Positions 1 to 7,924 of a stretch of DNA of 42,473 nt are shown here, piece after piece (position 1 is the first letter of the stretch; each line of letters starts with the position of its first letter). The translations under genes were made by a program, and so were the position numbers. Source of the DNA: Mesorhizobium metallidurans STM 2683 (GTDB lineage: Bacteria; Pseudomonadota; Alphaproteobacteria; Rhizobiales; Rhizobiaceae); assembly GCF_000350085.1 (NCBI RefSeq), contig NZ_CAUM01000132.1, positions 1 through 42,473 of the forward strand. Reading direction: 5' to 3'. The notes under the pieces are model-generated. The model was not told where the DNA came from and did no database searches. It saw only the letters and a list, made by a program, of their open reading frames with translations.

Positions 1-153
1 CGACTTGGCGAACAGCGCCATGTCCACCGCACCCTGCCCGCCACTGAGCACCGTGCACAGGGCGATCATCAAGAGCTCATGAAGGTCATGCAGACCAGCG
101 TTCCCGGTCCGCGGATCCTCGAGACCCTCCCAGCACGTGGCAAACTCTTCCAA
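1..153 (-). CDS. ISAs1-family transposase, N-terminal part (cut by window edge)
   Basis: Reading the minus strand from a TTG at 151-153 gives 51 residues that run off the window edge. The start is preceded by GGGAGG at a good distance. The segments LEDPRTGNAG, HDLHELLMIAL and GGQGAVDMALF are the characteristic N-terminal part of ISAs1 (H-repeat type) transposases, which carry a DDE catalytic domain further downstream. The catalytic residues lie outside the window, so I cannot say whether the gene is intact. An in-frame upstream extension without a good start also exists. Family assignment comes from recognising the motif; activity is unknown. Confidence 0.75.
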   Translation of the reverse strand, partial: MEEFATCWEGLEDPRTGNAGLHDLHELLMIALCTVLSGGQGAVDMALFAKS

Positions 154-262
154 GTGATGACCTCCCGCGACGTGATTCGAACGCCTACGGGTAGAATCGA
201 TGCGCCCAAATCGGGCAAGGCCCCGTGAAATTGTCTGTCAGATCCCAAATGCGATTCCCCTG
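1..262 (-). mobile_element. End region of an ISAs1-type insertion sequence (partial)
   Basis: The transposase start lies at 153, and the roughly 110 bases upstream of it would form the left end of the element. On the minus strand the sequence beginning CAGGGG at 262 is a candidate for the element terminus, because ISAs1-type elements often begin CAGG. The other end is outside the window, so neither the terminal inverted repeat nor a target duplication can be confirmed. The outer boundary is a guess. Confidence 0.4.
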
Positions 263-492
263 TGAGTGACATTGACCGGTTCGGATCAATCACCGCTTCG
301 AGTCGTTTCGCCGCAAGACACCGCTTCAGCAGTATCCTCAGTGGCGCCAAAGTCTCGATAAGTAGCTGAAACCACACCAAACTATTTGACGACGTGACGC
401 GGTGCGCATTTTGCCGCGATACTCCAGCCGACCGAGCTGGGAGGGCGCGGCGAAGCCACAGCAAACGACCACGACGTCACGGGAGGAAATTG
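263..492. other. Non-coding stretch between the insertion sequence and the monooxygenase gene
   Basis: With the element end, bases 154-492 make a gene-free stretch of about 340 bases. Short open frames occur on both strands but none has a plausible ribosome binding site or a recognisable protein. The only clear signal is the GGGAGGAA ribosome binding site at 481-488 for the gene starting at 493. A promoter for that gene should lie here, but I see no strong -35/-10 pair. Confidence 0.5.
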
Positions 493-2295
493 ATGCTCGA
501 CAAGGCCCCAAACAAGAAACTGTCAGACCTGCTCGACCGGTTCGGCGCCGCACTTGCCGCCGGCGATGTCGACAGCGCGGTCGGATGCTTTCAGGAAGAC
601 TGCTATTGGCGCGATCTCGTCACCTTCACCTGGAACATCAAGACCATGGAAGGCCGCGACCAGGTGCGGGACATGCTGATCAGCCAGTTGGCGAAGACAA
701 AACCGTCGCACTGGGCGATCGCCGAAGGCGAGGATGCGAGCGAAAGCGACGGGCTGCTGGAGGGGTGGATCAGCTTCGAGACAGAGGCGGCGCGCGGCTT
801 CGGTCATATCAGGCTGAAGGACGCCAGGATCTGGACGCTGCTCACCACCATGGTCGAATTGAAAGGCCACGAGGAGCCGGCCGGCTTCGCCAGACCGATG
901 GGCGCCAGGCATGGCCACGGCAAGAATCGTCCGACCTGGAAAGAAGAGCGAGAGAAGGAGGTGGCCGAACTCGGCTTCAAGACGCAGCCCCACACGCTGA
1001 TCATCGGCGGCGGCCAGGGCGGCATCGCGCTCGGCGCCCGGCTGCGGCAGCTCGGCGTGCCGACCATCATCGTCGAGAAGAACGAGCGCGCCGGCGATTC
1101 ATGGCGCAAGCGCTATAAGTCCCTCTGCCTGCACGACCCGGTCTGGTACGACCATCTGCCCTATATCGATTTCCCCAGGAACTGGCCGGTCTTCTCACCC
1201 AAGGACAAGATCGGCGACTGGCTGGAAATGTACACCAAGGTCATGGAGCTGAATTACTGGTCCTCGACCGAGGCCAAGAGCGCCACCTATGACGACAAGA
1301 AAAAGGAATGGACAGTCATCGTCCACCGCGACGGCAAGGATATCACGCTGAAACCGAAGCAGCTGGTGCTGGCGACGGGACAGTCCGGCAAGGCCAACAT
1401 GCCTGATTTCAAGGGCATGGACAGCTTCAAGGGTGATCAGCACCATTCCTCGAAGCACCCCGGCCCGGATGCCTATGCCGGCAAACGCGCCGTCGTCATC
1501 GGCTCGAACAACTCAGCCCATGACATCGCCGCGGCCCTTTGGGAAGCCGGCGCCGACGTCACCATGGTGCAGCGCTCGACCACGCATATCTCCAGATCCG
1601 ACACGCTGATGGAAATCGGACTGGGTTCGCTCTACTCGGAAAAAGCCGTGCAAGGCGGCATGACGACAGCCAAGGCCGACCTCATCTTTGCTTCCCTGCC
1701 CTACAAGATCCTGCATGAATTCCAGATACCGGCCTATGCCGAGATGAAGAAGCGCGATGCCGAGTTCTACAAGGGGCTGGAAAAGGCCGGCTTCATGCTC
1801 GACTGGGGCGATGACGATTCCGGCCTGTTCATGAAATATCTCAGGCGCGGCTCGGGCTACTATATCGACGTCGGCGCGTCCGACCTCATCATCGACGGTT
1901 CGATCAAGCTGAGAGCCGGCGTCGAGGTCAAGGAGATCAAGGAGCATTCGGTCCTGCTTAGCGACGGATCGGACCTGCCGGCCGACCTCATCGTCTACGC
2001 CACCGGCTACGGCTCGATGAATGGCTGGGCGGCCGACCTCATCTCCCGAGAGGTCGCCGACAAGGTGGGAAAATGTTGGGGACTGGGTTCGAACACCACC
2101 AAGGATCCCGGGCCCTGGGAAGGCGAATTGCGCAACATGTGGAAGCCGACCCAGCAGGAAGCGCTCTGGTTCCATGGCGGCAATCTGCACCAGTCACGCC
2201 ACTATTCGCAATTCCTGTCGCTGCAGTTGAAGGCACGGCACGAAGGCATCGCAACGCCGGTCTACGGGCTGCAGCAGGTGCATCACAAGGGATAG
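493..2295 (+). CDS. Flavin-containing monooxygenase with N-terminal NTF2/SnoaL-like domain
   Basis: A 600-residue NAD(P)/FAD-dependent oxidoreductase of the flavin monooxygenase/Baeyer-Villiger type. Residues about 10-125 look like an NTF2/SnoaL-like cone fold (FGAALAAGDVDSAVGCF followed by CYWRDLV). The FAD Rossmann motif GGGQGG is at about 172-177, an ATGQSG segment follows, and the NADPH-binding motif GSNNSAHDIAA is at about 337. Near the C terminus VYATGYGS is the conserved ATG segment of this superfamily. The ATG at 493 is chosen because GGGAGGAA precedes it; the open frame continues upstream to 394 without a better start. Such enzymes use NADPH and oxygen to oxygenate a ketone, amine or sulfur compound; the substrate cannot be read from sequence. 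No operon partner follows. Confidence 0.85.
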   Translation: MLDKAPNKKLSDLLDRFGAALAAGDVDSAVGCFQEDCYWRDLVTFTWNIKTMEGRDQVRDMLISQLAKTKPSHWAIAEGEDASESDGLLEGWISFETEAARGFGHIRLKDARIWTLLTTMVELKGHEEPAGFARPMGARHGHGKNRPTWKEEREKEVAELGFKTQPHTLIIGGGQGGIALGARLRQLGVPTIIVEKNERAGDSWRKRYKSLCLHDPVWYDHLPYIDFPRNWPVFSPKDKIGDWLEMYTKVMELNYWSSTEAKSATYDDKKKEWTVIVHRDGKDITLKPKQLVLATGQSGKANMPDFKGMDSFKGDQHHSSKHPGPDAYAGKRAVVIGSNNSAHDIAAALWEAGADVTMVQRSTTHISRSDTLMEIGLGSLYSEKAVQGGMTTAKADLIFASLPYKILHEFQIPAYAEMKKRDAEFYKGLEKAGFMLDWGDDDSGLFMKYLRRGSGYYIDVGASDLIIDGSIKLRAGVEVKEIKEHSVLLSDGSDLPADLIVYATGYGSMNGWAADLISREVADKVGKCWGLGSNTTKDPGPWEGELRNMWKPTQQEALWFHGGNLHQSRHYSQFLSLQLKARHEGIATPVYGLQQVHHKG

Positions 2296-2349
2296 CAACG
2301 GGAAAAGGCACAAAGGGGGAGGTGCAGCGAATGCCGCGCCTCTCTGTAG

Positions 2350-2598
2350 TCAGACAGCCGGTGCGGATACCGGCTGGTCCTGCGTGGCTGCCAGCGCGTC
2401 GCGCAGAGCCTGCTCCTTGGTGTGGTCGAGCGAGGTTTTCAGCACGGTGCCGCCCGATCCCTTCAGATCCTCAAGTACCTTGTCGGCCGTCATCTTGCGG
2501 ACCAGCACGAAGAGTGCCGCGTTGCCGGGCTGAAGGCTCGACCCGAGTTCCTTCATGAACTTGTCGTTGATGCCGAAATCGCTCAGCGCGCCGCCAAG
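2350..2598 (-). pseudogene. DUF1269 family membrane protein, C-terminal remnant
   Basis: The last 82 codons of a DUF1269-type gene survive: PLGGALSDFGIND, then FMKELGSSLQPGNAALFVLVRK and a closing domain ending in SAPAV. DUF1269 proteins are usually about 170 residues, with glycine-rich membrane segments before this point. That first half is missing: directly upstream the sequence becomes a GNAT acetyltransferase gene in another frame. The frame has no start of its own before the internal ATG at 2554-2556. I therefore read it as a deletion remnant, although translation of a 68-residue piece from that ATG cannot be excluded. Confidence 0.7.
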
Positions 2599-2599
2599 C

Positions 2600-2938
2600 G
2601 GCGGCCCGCATCAGGCGGGTCGCCACGCCCTTGCCGCGATGCTCGACGCGGGTCATCAGCTTGGCGATCTCGGCCCGGTGCGGCTGGTTGGGAGGGCAGT
2701 CGAGCAGCAAGGTGACGGTGCCGACCAGCACCTCGCCGTCCCATGCGCCAAGCACTGCTCTTTCGCCTCTTGCCGCCGCGGCAAGCGACTTCGTCCAGAA
2801 GGCGCCGGCAGTTTCCCGCGACAGCGGATGCATGAAGCTGACCGACCCGCCGGCAGCGACCGTTTCGATCAGCAGGTCGGTCAGCAGTGCCCGCATTTCC
2901 GCGGCCTGCGTCAGTGCCTTGATTTCGATGGAACTCAT
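2600..2938 (-). pseudogene. GNAT acetyltransferase, truncated at the acetyl-CoA site
   Basis: The frame starts at ATG 2936-2938 with AAGGA upstream. It encodes a GNAT fold up to the acetyl-CoA pyrophosphate loop (HRGKGVATRLMRAA), including VLGAWDGEVLVGTVTLLLD. After about residue 113 the sequence stops resembling GNAT and runs into DUF1269 DNA in another frame, ending at 2471 as a nonsense tail (155 codons in all). About 45-50 residues carrying the last strands and helix of the fold are lost, so activity is unlikely. It is the third gene of a minus-strand row behind an XRE-cupin regulator and a small gene, an arrangement common for regulator/acetyltransferase pairs. Confidence 0.7.
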
Positions 2939-2992
2939 GCGTGCGAAGTCCTTGACTGCGATGGAGCGATCGGCCTGATGCAGATGCTGCCG

Positions 2993-3301
2993 TCAATCCA
3001 GGCGGCTGGCTCGGCGTCGCTTTCGTGTTGCCTTGATCGCGGCAATGCGATCGGTGTCCTTCGGCTGCAGATGCAGCCCGCGTTCCAGGATTTCGAGCGT
3101 ATATTCCTCATAGGTCAGACCCAGTCGTTCGGCCTTTTCCATCCGCATCAGCATCACGTCACGGCTCGGCGCCTTCCAGGCCTTGGCATGCGCAGCCTGC
3201 CAGGCAAGGAAGATGTAAGGGTCGCCGTTGCCCCATGGTGGCCCTTTGTAGTCGTCGAGCGGCGGCCCGCCATTGTGCGAGCGTTTCGGGCGACGCGCCA
3301 T
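2993..3301 (-). CDS. Conserved-looking hypothetical protein, 102 residues
   Basis: The start ATG at 3299-3301 lies only 5 bases after the stop of the XRE regulator, so the two are probably co-translated. The protein has a basic N terminus (MARRPKRSHNGG), a central segment PWGNGDPYIFLAWQAAHAKAW rich in aromatics, a helical segment with RMEKAERLGLTYEEYTLEILERG, and a lysine/arginine-rich tail. No membrane segment or signal peptide is visible. I do not recognise a characterised family; the composition suggests a small cytoplasmic protein that may bind nucleic acid or a partner. An in-frame extension upstream of 3301 exists but overlaps the regulator. Confidence 0.65.
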   Translation of the reverse strand: MARRPKRSHNGGPPLDDYKGPPWGNGDPYIFLAWQAAHAKAWKAPSRDVMLMRMEKAERLGLTYEEYTLEILERGLHLQPKDTDRIAAIKATRKRRRASRLD

Positions 3302-3306
3302 TCGCC

Positions 3307-3873
3307 TCAGCCTCTTGCCAGCGCGACCAGATAGTCGGCGGCATCCGGTCCCGGAGCGTGGAAGGTGCAATCCGATGGCGCGCCAAGCGCCAGGCAGTCG
3401 CCTGGTTCGAGATTGTGTACGACATCGCCTTCGGTGAATTCCAGGCGTCCGGTAATCAGCCAGATCTGCTGCCTGATGAAGGCATAGGACGCTGCCGGAA
3501 AGCTAACCTTGGCTCCCGCCGGCAATTGGACCCGGATCAATTCAAGCGGCATGTCCGAGACCGGCGAAAGATGCCGCCTGACATAACCGGTGGCTGGATC
3601 GCGCCAAACCGGCTGGTCGCTTTCGCGAAGCAACCGGCCACCCTGCAATTCTGCCCGCGCGATCAGGGTGGAAAGCGTCATCCCGAAGGCCGCGGCGATA
3701 CGCACGAGAAGTGCCGCGGTCGGGCTTGTCTTGCCGTGCTCCATCGTGCTCAGCATGGCTTTCGACACATCCGATCGGTCGGCGAGTTCGGTCAGGGACC
3801 AGCCTCGCAGGATCCTTTCCGAGCGTATCCGCCTGCCGATGGTCGAAGAGATATCATTCGCTATATCATCCAT
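3307..3873 (-). CDS. XRE-family transcriptional regulator with C-terminal cupin domain
   Basis: A 188-residue regulator. Residues about 8-65 form a helix-turn-helix (IGRRIRSERILRGWSLTELADRSDVSKAMLSTMEHGKTSPT). Residues about 110-185 form a cupin_2 sensor domain (FPAASYAFIRQQIWLITGRLEF, then DVVHNLEPGDCLALG). It probably represses or activates the genes behind it (small gene, GNAT) in response to a small ligand. The start at 3873 has no Shine-Dalgarno sequence; the promoter predicted from sequence puts transcription start on the A of the ATG. An inverted repeat ATTCG-N10-CGAAT at 3872-3891 overlaps the start codon and the -10 box, which suggests autoregulation. Confidence 0.85.
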   Translation of the reverse strand: MDDIANDISSTIGRRIRSERILRGWSLTELADRSDVSKAMLSTMEHGKTSPTAALLVRIAAAFGMTLSTLIARAELQGGRLLRESDQPVWRDPATGYVRRHLSPVSDMPLELIRVQLPAGAKVSFPAASYAFIRQQIWLITGRLEFTEGDVVHNLEPGDCLALGAPSDCTFHAPGPDAADYLVALARG

Positions 3874-3908
3874 TCGTTCAATATATCGAATTCTCCGAGT
3901 AGCGCAAA
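3872..3908 (-). promoter_or_regulatory. Promoter and overlapping inverted repeat of the XRE regulator
   Basis: On the minus strand TTTGCG (3908-3903) and TATATT (3885-3880) are separated by exactly 17 bases. Counting 7 bases from the -10 box places +1 at 3873, the first base of the ATG, so the mRNA would be leaderless. The inverted repeat ATTCG/CGAAT with a 10-base spacer (3872-3891) covers the -10 box and start codon and is a candidate operator. All of this is inferred from sequence only. Confidence 0.45.
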
Positions 3909-4007
3909 GGCAGTTTGATTCAATTTTCGCGAATGGCTTAAGGCCCCCTGCACCATCCGGCCTCACCCCACCTTAACCCCGCCGCTGTAAGGTCGATCTC
4001 CTGGGGA

Positions 4008-5855
4008 ATGGGAAACAGCCTGCTCATGTTCGTCGAACGCCAAGCCTCCGTCGGAGAGCCGACACTGCAGGAGCGCCGTACTGCGGAGCAGAACGACAAG
4101 CGCATTCTGGGCAATGTCGTTCAGTGCGACGGCGCGCGCGCCACCATCAGCGCCTATGCCGAGGATGCCGAAGGCACGGTCACCGGCCAATGGACGGTCG
4201 GCAAGATGATCTCCATCAATCTCGGCGACACGCGAACTGTCGGTCTGGTCTACGGCATCGGCAAGTCGGATCGCGCCTGGAGCAATGAGGGCCAGAACCC
4301 GATCGAAGTCAGCATCGAGCTCATCGGCGAGGTTCGCGACGGCGCCAGGCCCGGCGCCAAGCCGGTTTTCGACCGGGGCATCACCTGCTATCCACATATC
4401 GGCGCCATCGCTCATCGCATCCGCAGCCGCGACCTGCAGGCCGTCTACGATCTTGCCGGGCGCCATTCGATCACCATCGGCACGCTGTCGCAGGACGAGA
4501 CGATCGACGCCAACATCGCCATCGACGACACGCTGGCGCGCCACTTCGCCATTGTCGGCACCACCGGCGTCGGCAAATCCACCGCCGTTTCGCTGCTCTT
4601 GCGCAAGTCGATCGCCGCCAGGCCCGATCTGCGCATCCTCATTCTCGATCCGCACAACGAGTTTGCGGCGTCCTTGCCGGAATACTGCGTCAAGGTCGAC
4701 TCGACGACGCTGGATCTGCCCTTCTGGATGTTCAAGCTCGAGGAATTCGCCGAAGTCCTGTTTCGCGGTCGTGAGACGGTGCCGGAGGAAGTCGATGCCT
4801 TGCGCGATCTCATCCCCGCCGCCAAGAGTCTGTACCGCAACCCGAACTCGGGCACCTCTCTCAGGCGAGGCGCCGACGCGATGACCGCGGACACGCCGGT
4901 GCCCTACCGCATTGCCGATCTCATCAAGCAGATCGACGAGCGCATGGGATTGCTGGAAAGCAAGAATGACCGTCCCACCCTCAGATCGCTGAAGACGCGT
5001 ATCGAATCGGCGGCCGCGGATCCGCGCTACCGCTTCATGTTCAATTCACGCCTGATCGAGGACACCATCCACGAGACGATCGGCAACATCTTCCGCGTGC
5101 CGCATCACGGCCGCCCGGTAACCTGCTTCGAGATGGCCGGCATGCCATCGGAAGTCGTCAATTCCGTCTGTTCGGTGCTGGCCCGTCTGGCCTTCGACCT
5201 GGCTCTGTGGAGCGAAGGCCGGCTGCGGCTGCTGTTCTTGTGCGAGGAAGCGCACCGCTACATGCCGGCCGATCCGCGTCTCGGCTTTGCGCCGACCCGA
5301 CACGCGCTGTCGCGCATCGCCAAGGAAGGCCGCAAATATGGCTGCTATCTCGGCGTCGTCACCCAGCGCCCGGGAGAGCTCGATCCCACGATCCTGTCGC
5401 AGTGCTCGACCTTCTTCGCCATGCGGCTCGCCAACGAGCAGGACCAGGCGATCATCCGCTCGGCGATCGCCGACTCCTCGGCCTCGACGCTTGCCTTCCT
5501 GTCTTCCATGGGTCAGCGCGAAGCCATCGCCTTCGGTGAAGGCGTGGCGACGACGATGCGGCTGAAGTTCGAGAAAATGTCCGAAGACCTGATCCCAGGC
5601 ACGGCCAAGCGCGAACAAGCCTTGCCGTCCGAAACCGGCAATGACGTCGACCTGGTGGCGATCGTCGAAAGGCTGCGCAACGTGCCGAAGCCGCAGCAGG
5701 CGATGGCTTTCGCCGAAGTCGTGGATTCGGGCCGGCAGGCCGGCGATCCCGACTACCGCAAACCGCTCGTCGCGCGCGCGCAAACGGACGACGATTTCGA
5801 CATGCGCTACGGCCTCAAGCCGGCCACCTTCGGCCTGCGCCCGCAAAACGACTGA
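4008..5855 (+). CDS. HerA-like ATPase (DUF87/helicase HerA central domain)
   Basis: A 615-residue cytoplasmic ATPase of the HerA/FtsK superfamily. An N-terminal barrel-like domain (about 25-130) precedes the Walker A motif GTTGVGKST at about 184-192. A Walker B-like strand LRILILDPHNEF follows, and the acidic motif LLFLCEEAHRY is near residue 405. YLGVVTQRPGELDP near 450 carries the sensor/arginine region. HerA proteins translocate DNA and often work with a NurA nuclease; no nuclease gene is adjacent, so the role here is open. The start at 4008 has a G-rich stretch unusually close to it; ATG 4026 is an alternative. It is divergent from the XRE gene and convergent with the diguanylate cyclase gene. 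Confidence 0.8.
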   Translation: MGNSLLMFVERQASVGEPTLQERRTAEQNDKRILGNVVQCDGARATISAYAEDAEGTVTGQWTVGKMISINLGDTRTVGLVYGIGKSDRAWSNEGQNPIEVSIELIGEVRDGARPGAKPVFDRGITCYPHIGAIAHRIRSRDLQAVYDLAGRHSITIGTLSQDETIDANIAIDDTLARHFAIVGTTGVGKSTAVSLLLRKSIAARPDLRILILDPHNEFAASLPEYCVKVDSTTLDLPFWMFKLEEFAEVLFRGRETVPEEVDALRDLIPAAKSLYRNPNSGTSLRRGADAMTADTPVPYRIADLIKQIDERMGLLESKNDRPTLRSLKTRIESAAADPRYRFMFNSRLIEDTIHETIGNIFRVPHHGRPVTCFEMAGMPSEVVNSVCSVLARLAFDLALWSEGRLRLLFLCEEAHRYMPADPRLGFAPTRHALSRIAKEGRKYGCYLGVVTQRPGELDPTILSQCSTFFAMRLANEQDQAIIRSAIADSSASTLAFLSSMGQREAIAFGEGVATTMRLKFEKMSEDLIPGTAKREQALPSETGNDVDLVAIVERLRNVPKPQQAMAFAEVVDSGRQAGDPDYRKPLVARAQTDDDFDMRYGLKPATFGLRPQND

Positions 5856-5927
5856 GCCTGCGGCGTTACGTCCTTCTGTTAACAAATTTGAGCTTCCAAG
5901 GGCTCTGCTTCGGTGGCCAGCTTGGGC

Positions 5928-6070
5928 AAATCCCGTCAGGAAATTCGTCAGGCTGAGTCGGATGGTACTGTTTTCGAGAACCGGAGCGGAGCGTACTTAT
6001 AGTACGCGAGCACCGGAAGCACAGAAAACTGCGCCAGGCGACCAGCCTCACGAATTTCCTGACGGGATTT
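5928..6070. repeat. 143-bp palindromic intergenic element between convergent genes
   Basis: Outer arms 5928-5955 and 6043-6070 are inverted copies matching at 27 of 28 positions (outer sequence AAATCCCGTCAGGAAATTCG). Inside them pairing continues imperfectly down to a perfect centre, GCGTACT-TAT-AGTACGC at about 5991-6007. The whole unit could fold into one long hairpin or cruciform. It fills the space between the HerA-like gene and the diguanylate cyclase gene, and its right end touches the latter's stop codon. It looks like a dispersed rhizobial palindromic repeat and could serve as a two-way terminator. Confidence 0.75.
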
Positions 6071-6861
6071 TAGGCGCAGACGCGGTTGCGGCCTTGCCTC
6101 TTCGCCTCATAGAGCTGGCGATCGGCGCGGCGATAGAACTCTTCGGCGGTTTCCTTGCGGTCCCAGACGGCAAGGCCGACGCTGGTGGTGATCTTCAGGC
6201 GGACATTGCCTGACAAGATCGACATGTTGGCGATCGCCTTGCGGATGCGCTCGGCGAATTTGGACAGAAGTTCGGCGTCCATGTTGGGAGTGACCACAGC
6301 GAACTCCTCGCCGCCCAACCGCGCCACCACGTCGTGATAGCGCGTCATGTCCTTGAGACAGTTGGCGACCGCCCGCAACACCTCGTCGCCGACATCATGG
6401 CCATGGGTATCGTTGACCTGCTTGAAATGGTCGAGGTCAAGGATCATCAGCCCGACCGGCTTCTCGACGCGGCGGAACTCCTCGAGATATTCCTTCAGCG
6501 CATCGTCGAAATAGCGCCGGTTCTGCATGCCGGTCAGGCTGTCGGTCAGCGCCGCATGCTCCAGCGTTTCCGAGCGCGCGCTGAGCGACACCGTCATGGC
6601 GCGCAGCTTGCCTTCTTCCGTCGCCTGCTTGCGGATCAGCGGGTAGATGAAGAAAATGCCGAAGAACAGGGCGGTCGCCAAAAGCACGCCGGTCATAAAC
6701 AGCAGCTTGTTGAGATAGACGATCTCGTCGACCTTGGAGGGCGTGCCAAGCTCGTTGGCAAAGGCTTGCAGAAGCCCATAAGCGTGAAGCGTCACCAGGC
6801 CAGCGGCCAGGATCACGAAGATAAACACGAAAAAGGCTGATTCCGCCTTGTGGAAACGCAT
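6070..6861 (-). CDS. Membrane-anchored diguanylate cyclase (GGDEF)
   Basis: A 263-residue protein that makes cyclic di-GMP from two GTP. Two membrane segments (about 10-30 and 52-74) bracket a short periplasmic loop; no known sensor domain is present. The GGDEF domain spans about 95-262, with DLDHFKQVND for metal/substrate binding and an active GGEEF at 183-187. The product-inhibition site RxxD is present as RYHD at 174-177, five residues before GGEEF, so feedback inhibition by cyclic di-GMP is expected. The ribosome binding site before the ATG at 6861 is weak. Its stop codon directly abuts the palindromic element. Confidence 0.9.
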   Translation of the reverse strand: MRFHKAESAFFVFIFVILAAGLVTLHAYGLLQAFANELGTPSKVDEIVYLNKLLFMTGVLLATALFFGIFFIYPLIRKQATEEGKLRAMTVSLSARSETLEHAALTDSLTGMQNRRYFDDALKEYLEEFRRVEKPVGLMILDLDHFKQVNDTHGHDVGDEVLRAVANCLKDMTRYHDVVARLGGEEFAVVTPNMDAELLSKFAERIRKAIANMSILSGNVRLKITTSVGLAVWDRKETAEEFYRRADRQLYEAKRQGRNRVCA

Positions 6862-6966
6862 CTGGCCGCCGCTGGAAAATTCCTGGAAACCTTATGGCAC
6901 GCAGGGGCCTTACGGAGAGTTAATCGAGACAACTTCGACGGGAAATTGCGCTTCGAGATCAACTTT

Positions 6967-7890
6967 TCAGTTTGCACCGGAAACAGCCGCCGAAATCGTG
7001 GATTTCACATCATCCCCAGGGCGCAATCTCTGCCATTCCGGGCCCAACTGATGCCTGAACCAGGTGGCCTGTCGCTTGGCATATTGTCGCGTCGCGATCT
7101 TGGCGCGCTCGATCGCTTCGGGAAAACTTAGCTCGCCTGCCATCGCCGCCCGGAGTTCACGAACGCCGATCGCCTTCATCGCCGGCAGGTCGGCATCGAG
7201 GCCAAGTGCGGCGAGTCGCCTGACCTCTTCAAGGGCGCCGTTGTCCAGCATCCGGTCGAACCGCGCCTCGATGCGGCTCACCAGCGCGGCCCGCTCGGGT
7301 TCGATCACGAAGAAGCGCGCGCTGGCCCTGTCGACCAGCGGCCGGCCGCGCATCGCCTGCCAGTCGAGAATGGACCGGCCCGAAGCATCGAGCACCTCCA
7401 GCGCCCGCACGATGCGCTGCCCGTCGCTCGGCTTCAGCACCATGCCGGCCGCCGAATCCTCGCGCAGCAGGATGCGATGCAGCTTGGCCGATCCCTGCTC
7501 CTTGAGTTCGTAGCGCCAGCGGTCGCGGACCTGTTGCGGAATCTCGGGCATTTCCGAAATGCCTTCCGCAAGCGCCCGGAAATAAAGCCCGGTGCCGCCG
7601 ACGAAAATCACCGTCCGGTCGAAGAACGTGCCCTCCTCGATCAGCCTGGTCACGTCGCGCAGCCAGGCGCCGGTGGAATAGGCGGTGGAGGGATGGACGT
7701 GGCCGTAGAGATAATGCGGGGCGCGGGCGAGTTCGGCGGCGCCCGGCCGCGCCGTCAGCACATCGAGCACCGAATAGCCCTGCATGGAATCGCTGTTGAC
7801 GATGACGCCGCCCTTGCGTTCGGCGAGATCGAGCGCAAGCGCCGACTTGCCGCTGGCGGTCGGCCCGGCTATCAGGATCGCGTTCTTCAC
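6967..7890 (-). CDS. miaA: tRNA dimethylallyltransferase
   Basis: MiaA transfers an isopentenyl group to A37 of tRNAs that read codons starting with U. The P-loop GPTASGKS lies at about residues 8-15, followed by the DSMQ motif (DSMQGY, where VY is usual) and VGGTGLYFRAL. IKATRQYAKRQATWFR near the C terminus matches the family's tRNA-contact region (KIATRQYAKRQ here). I chose the GTG at 7888-7890, which gives 307 residues, the usual size, with GGGCGAGGG upstream; the frame is open for 81 more codons. The gene is divergent from serB with only 34 bases between starts, so its promoter must lie within serB DNA. Confidence 0.9.
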   Translation of the reverse strand: MKNAILIAGPTASGKSALALDLAERKGGVIVNSDSMQGYSVLDVLTARPGAAELARAPHYLYGHVHPSTAYSTGAWLRDVTRLIEEGTFFDRTVIFVGGTGLYFRALAEGISEMPEIPQQVRDRWRYELKEQGSAKLHRILLREDSAAGMVLKPSDGQRIVRALEVLDASGRSILDWQAMRGRPLVDRASARFFVIEPERAALVSRIEARFDRMLDNGALEEVRRLAALGLDADLPAMKAIGVRELRAAMAGELSFPEAIERAKIATRQYAKRQATWFRHQLGPEWQRLRPGDDVKSTISAAVSGAN

Positions 7891-7924
7891 GCGGCCCTCG
7901 CCCGCCTGCCCGCCGGAATTCTCG

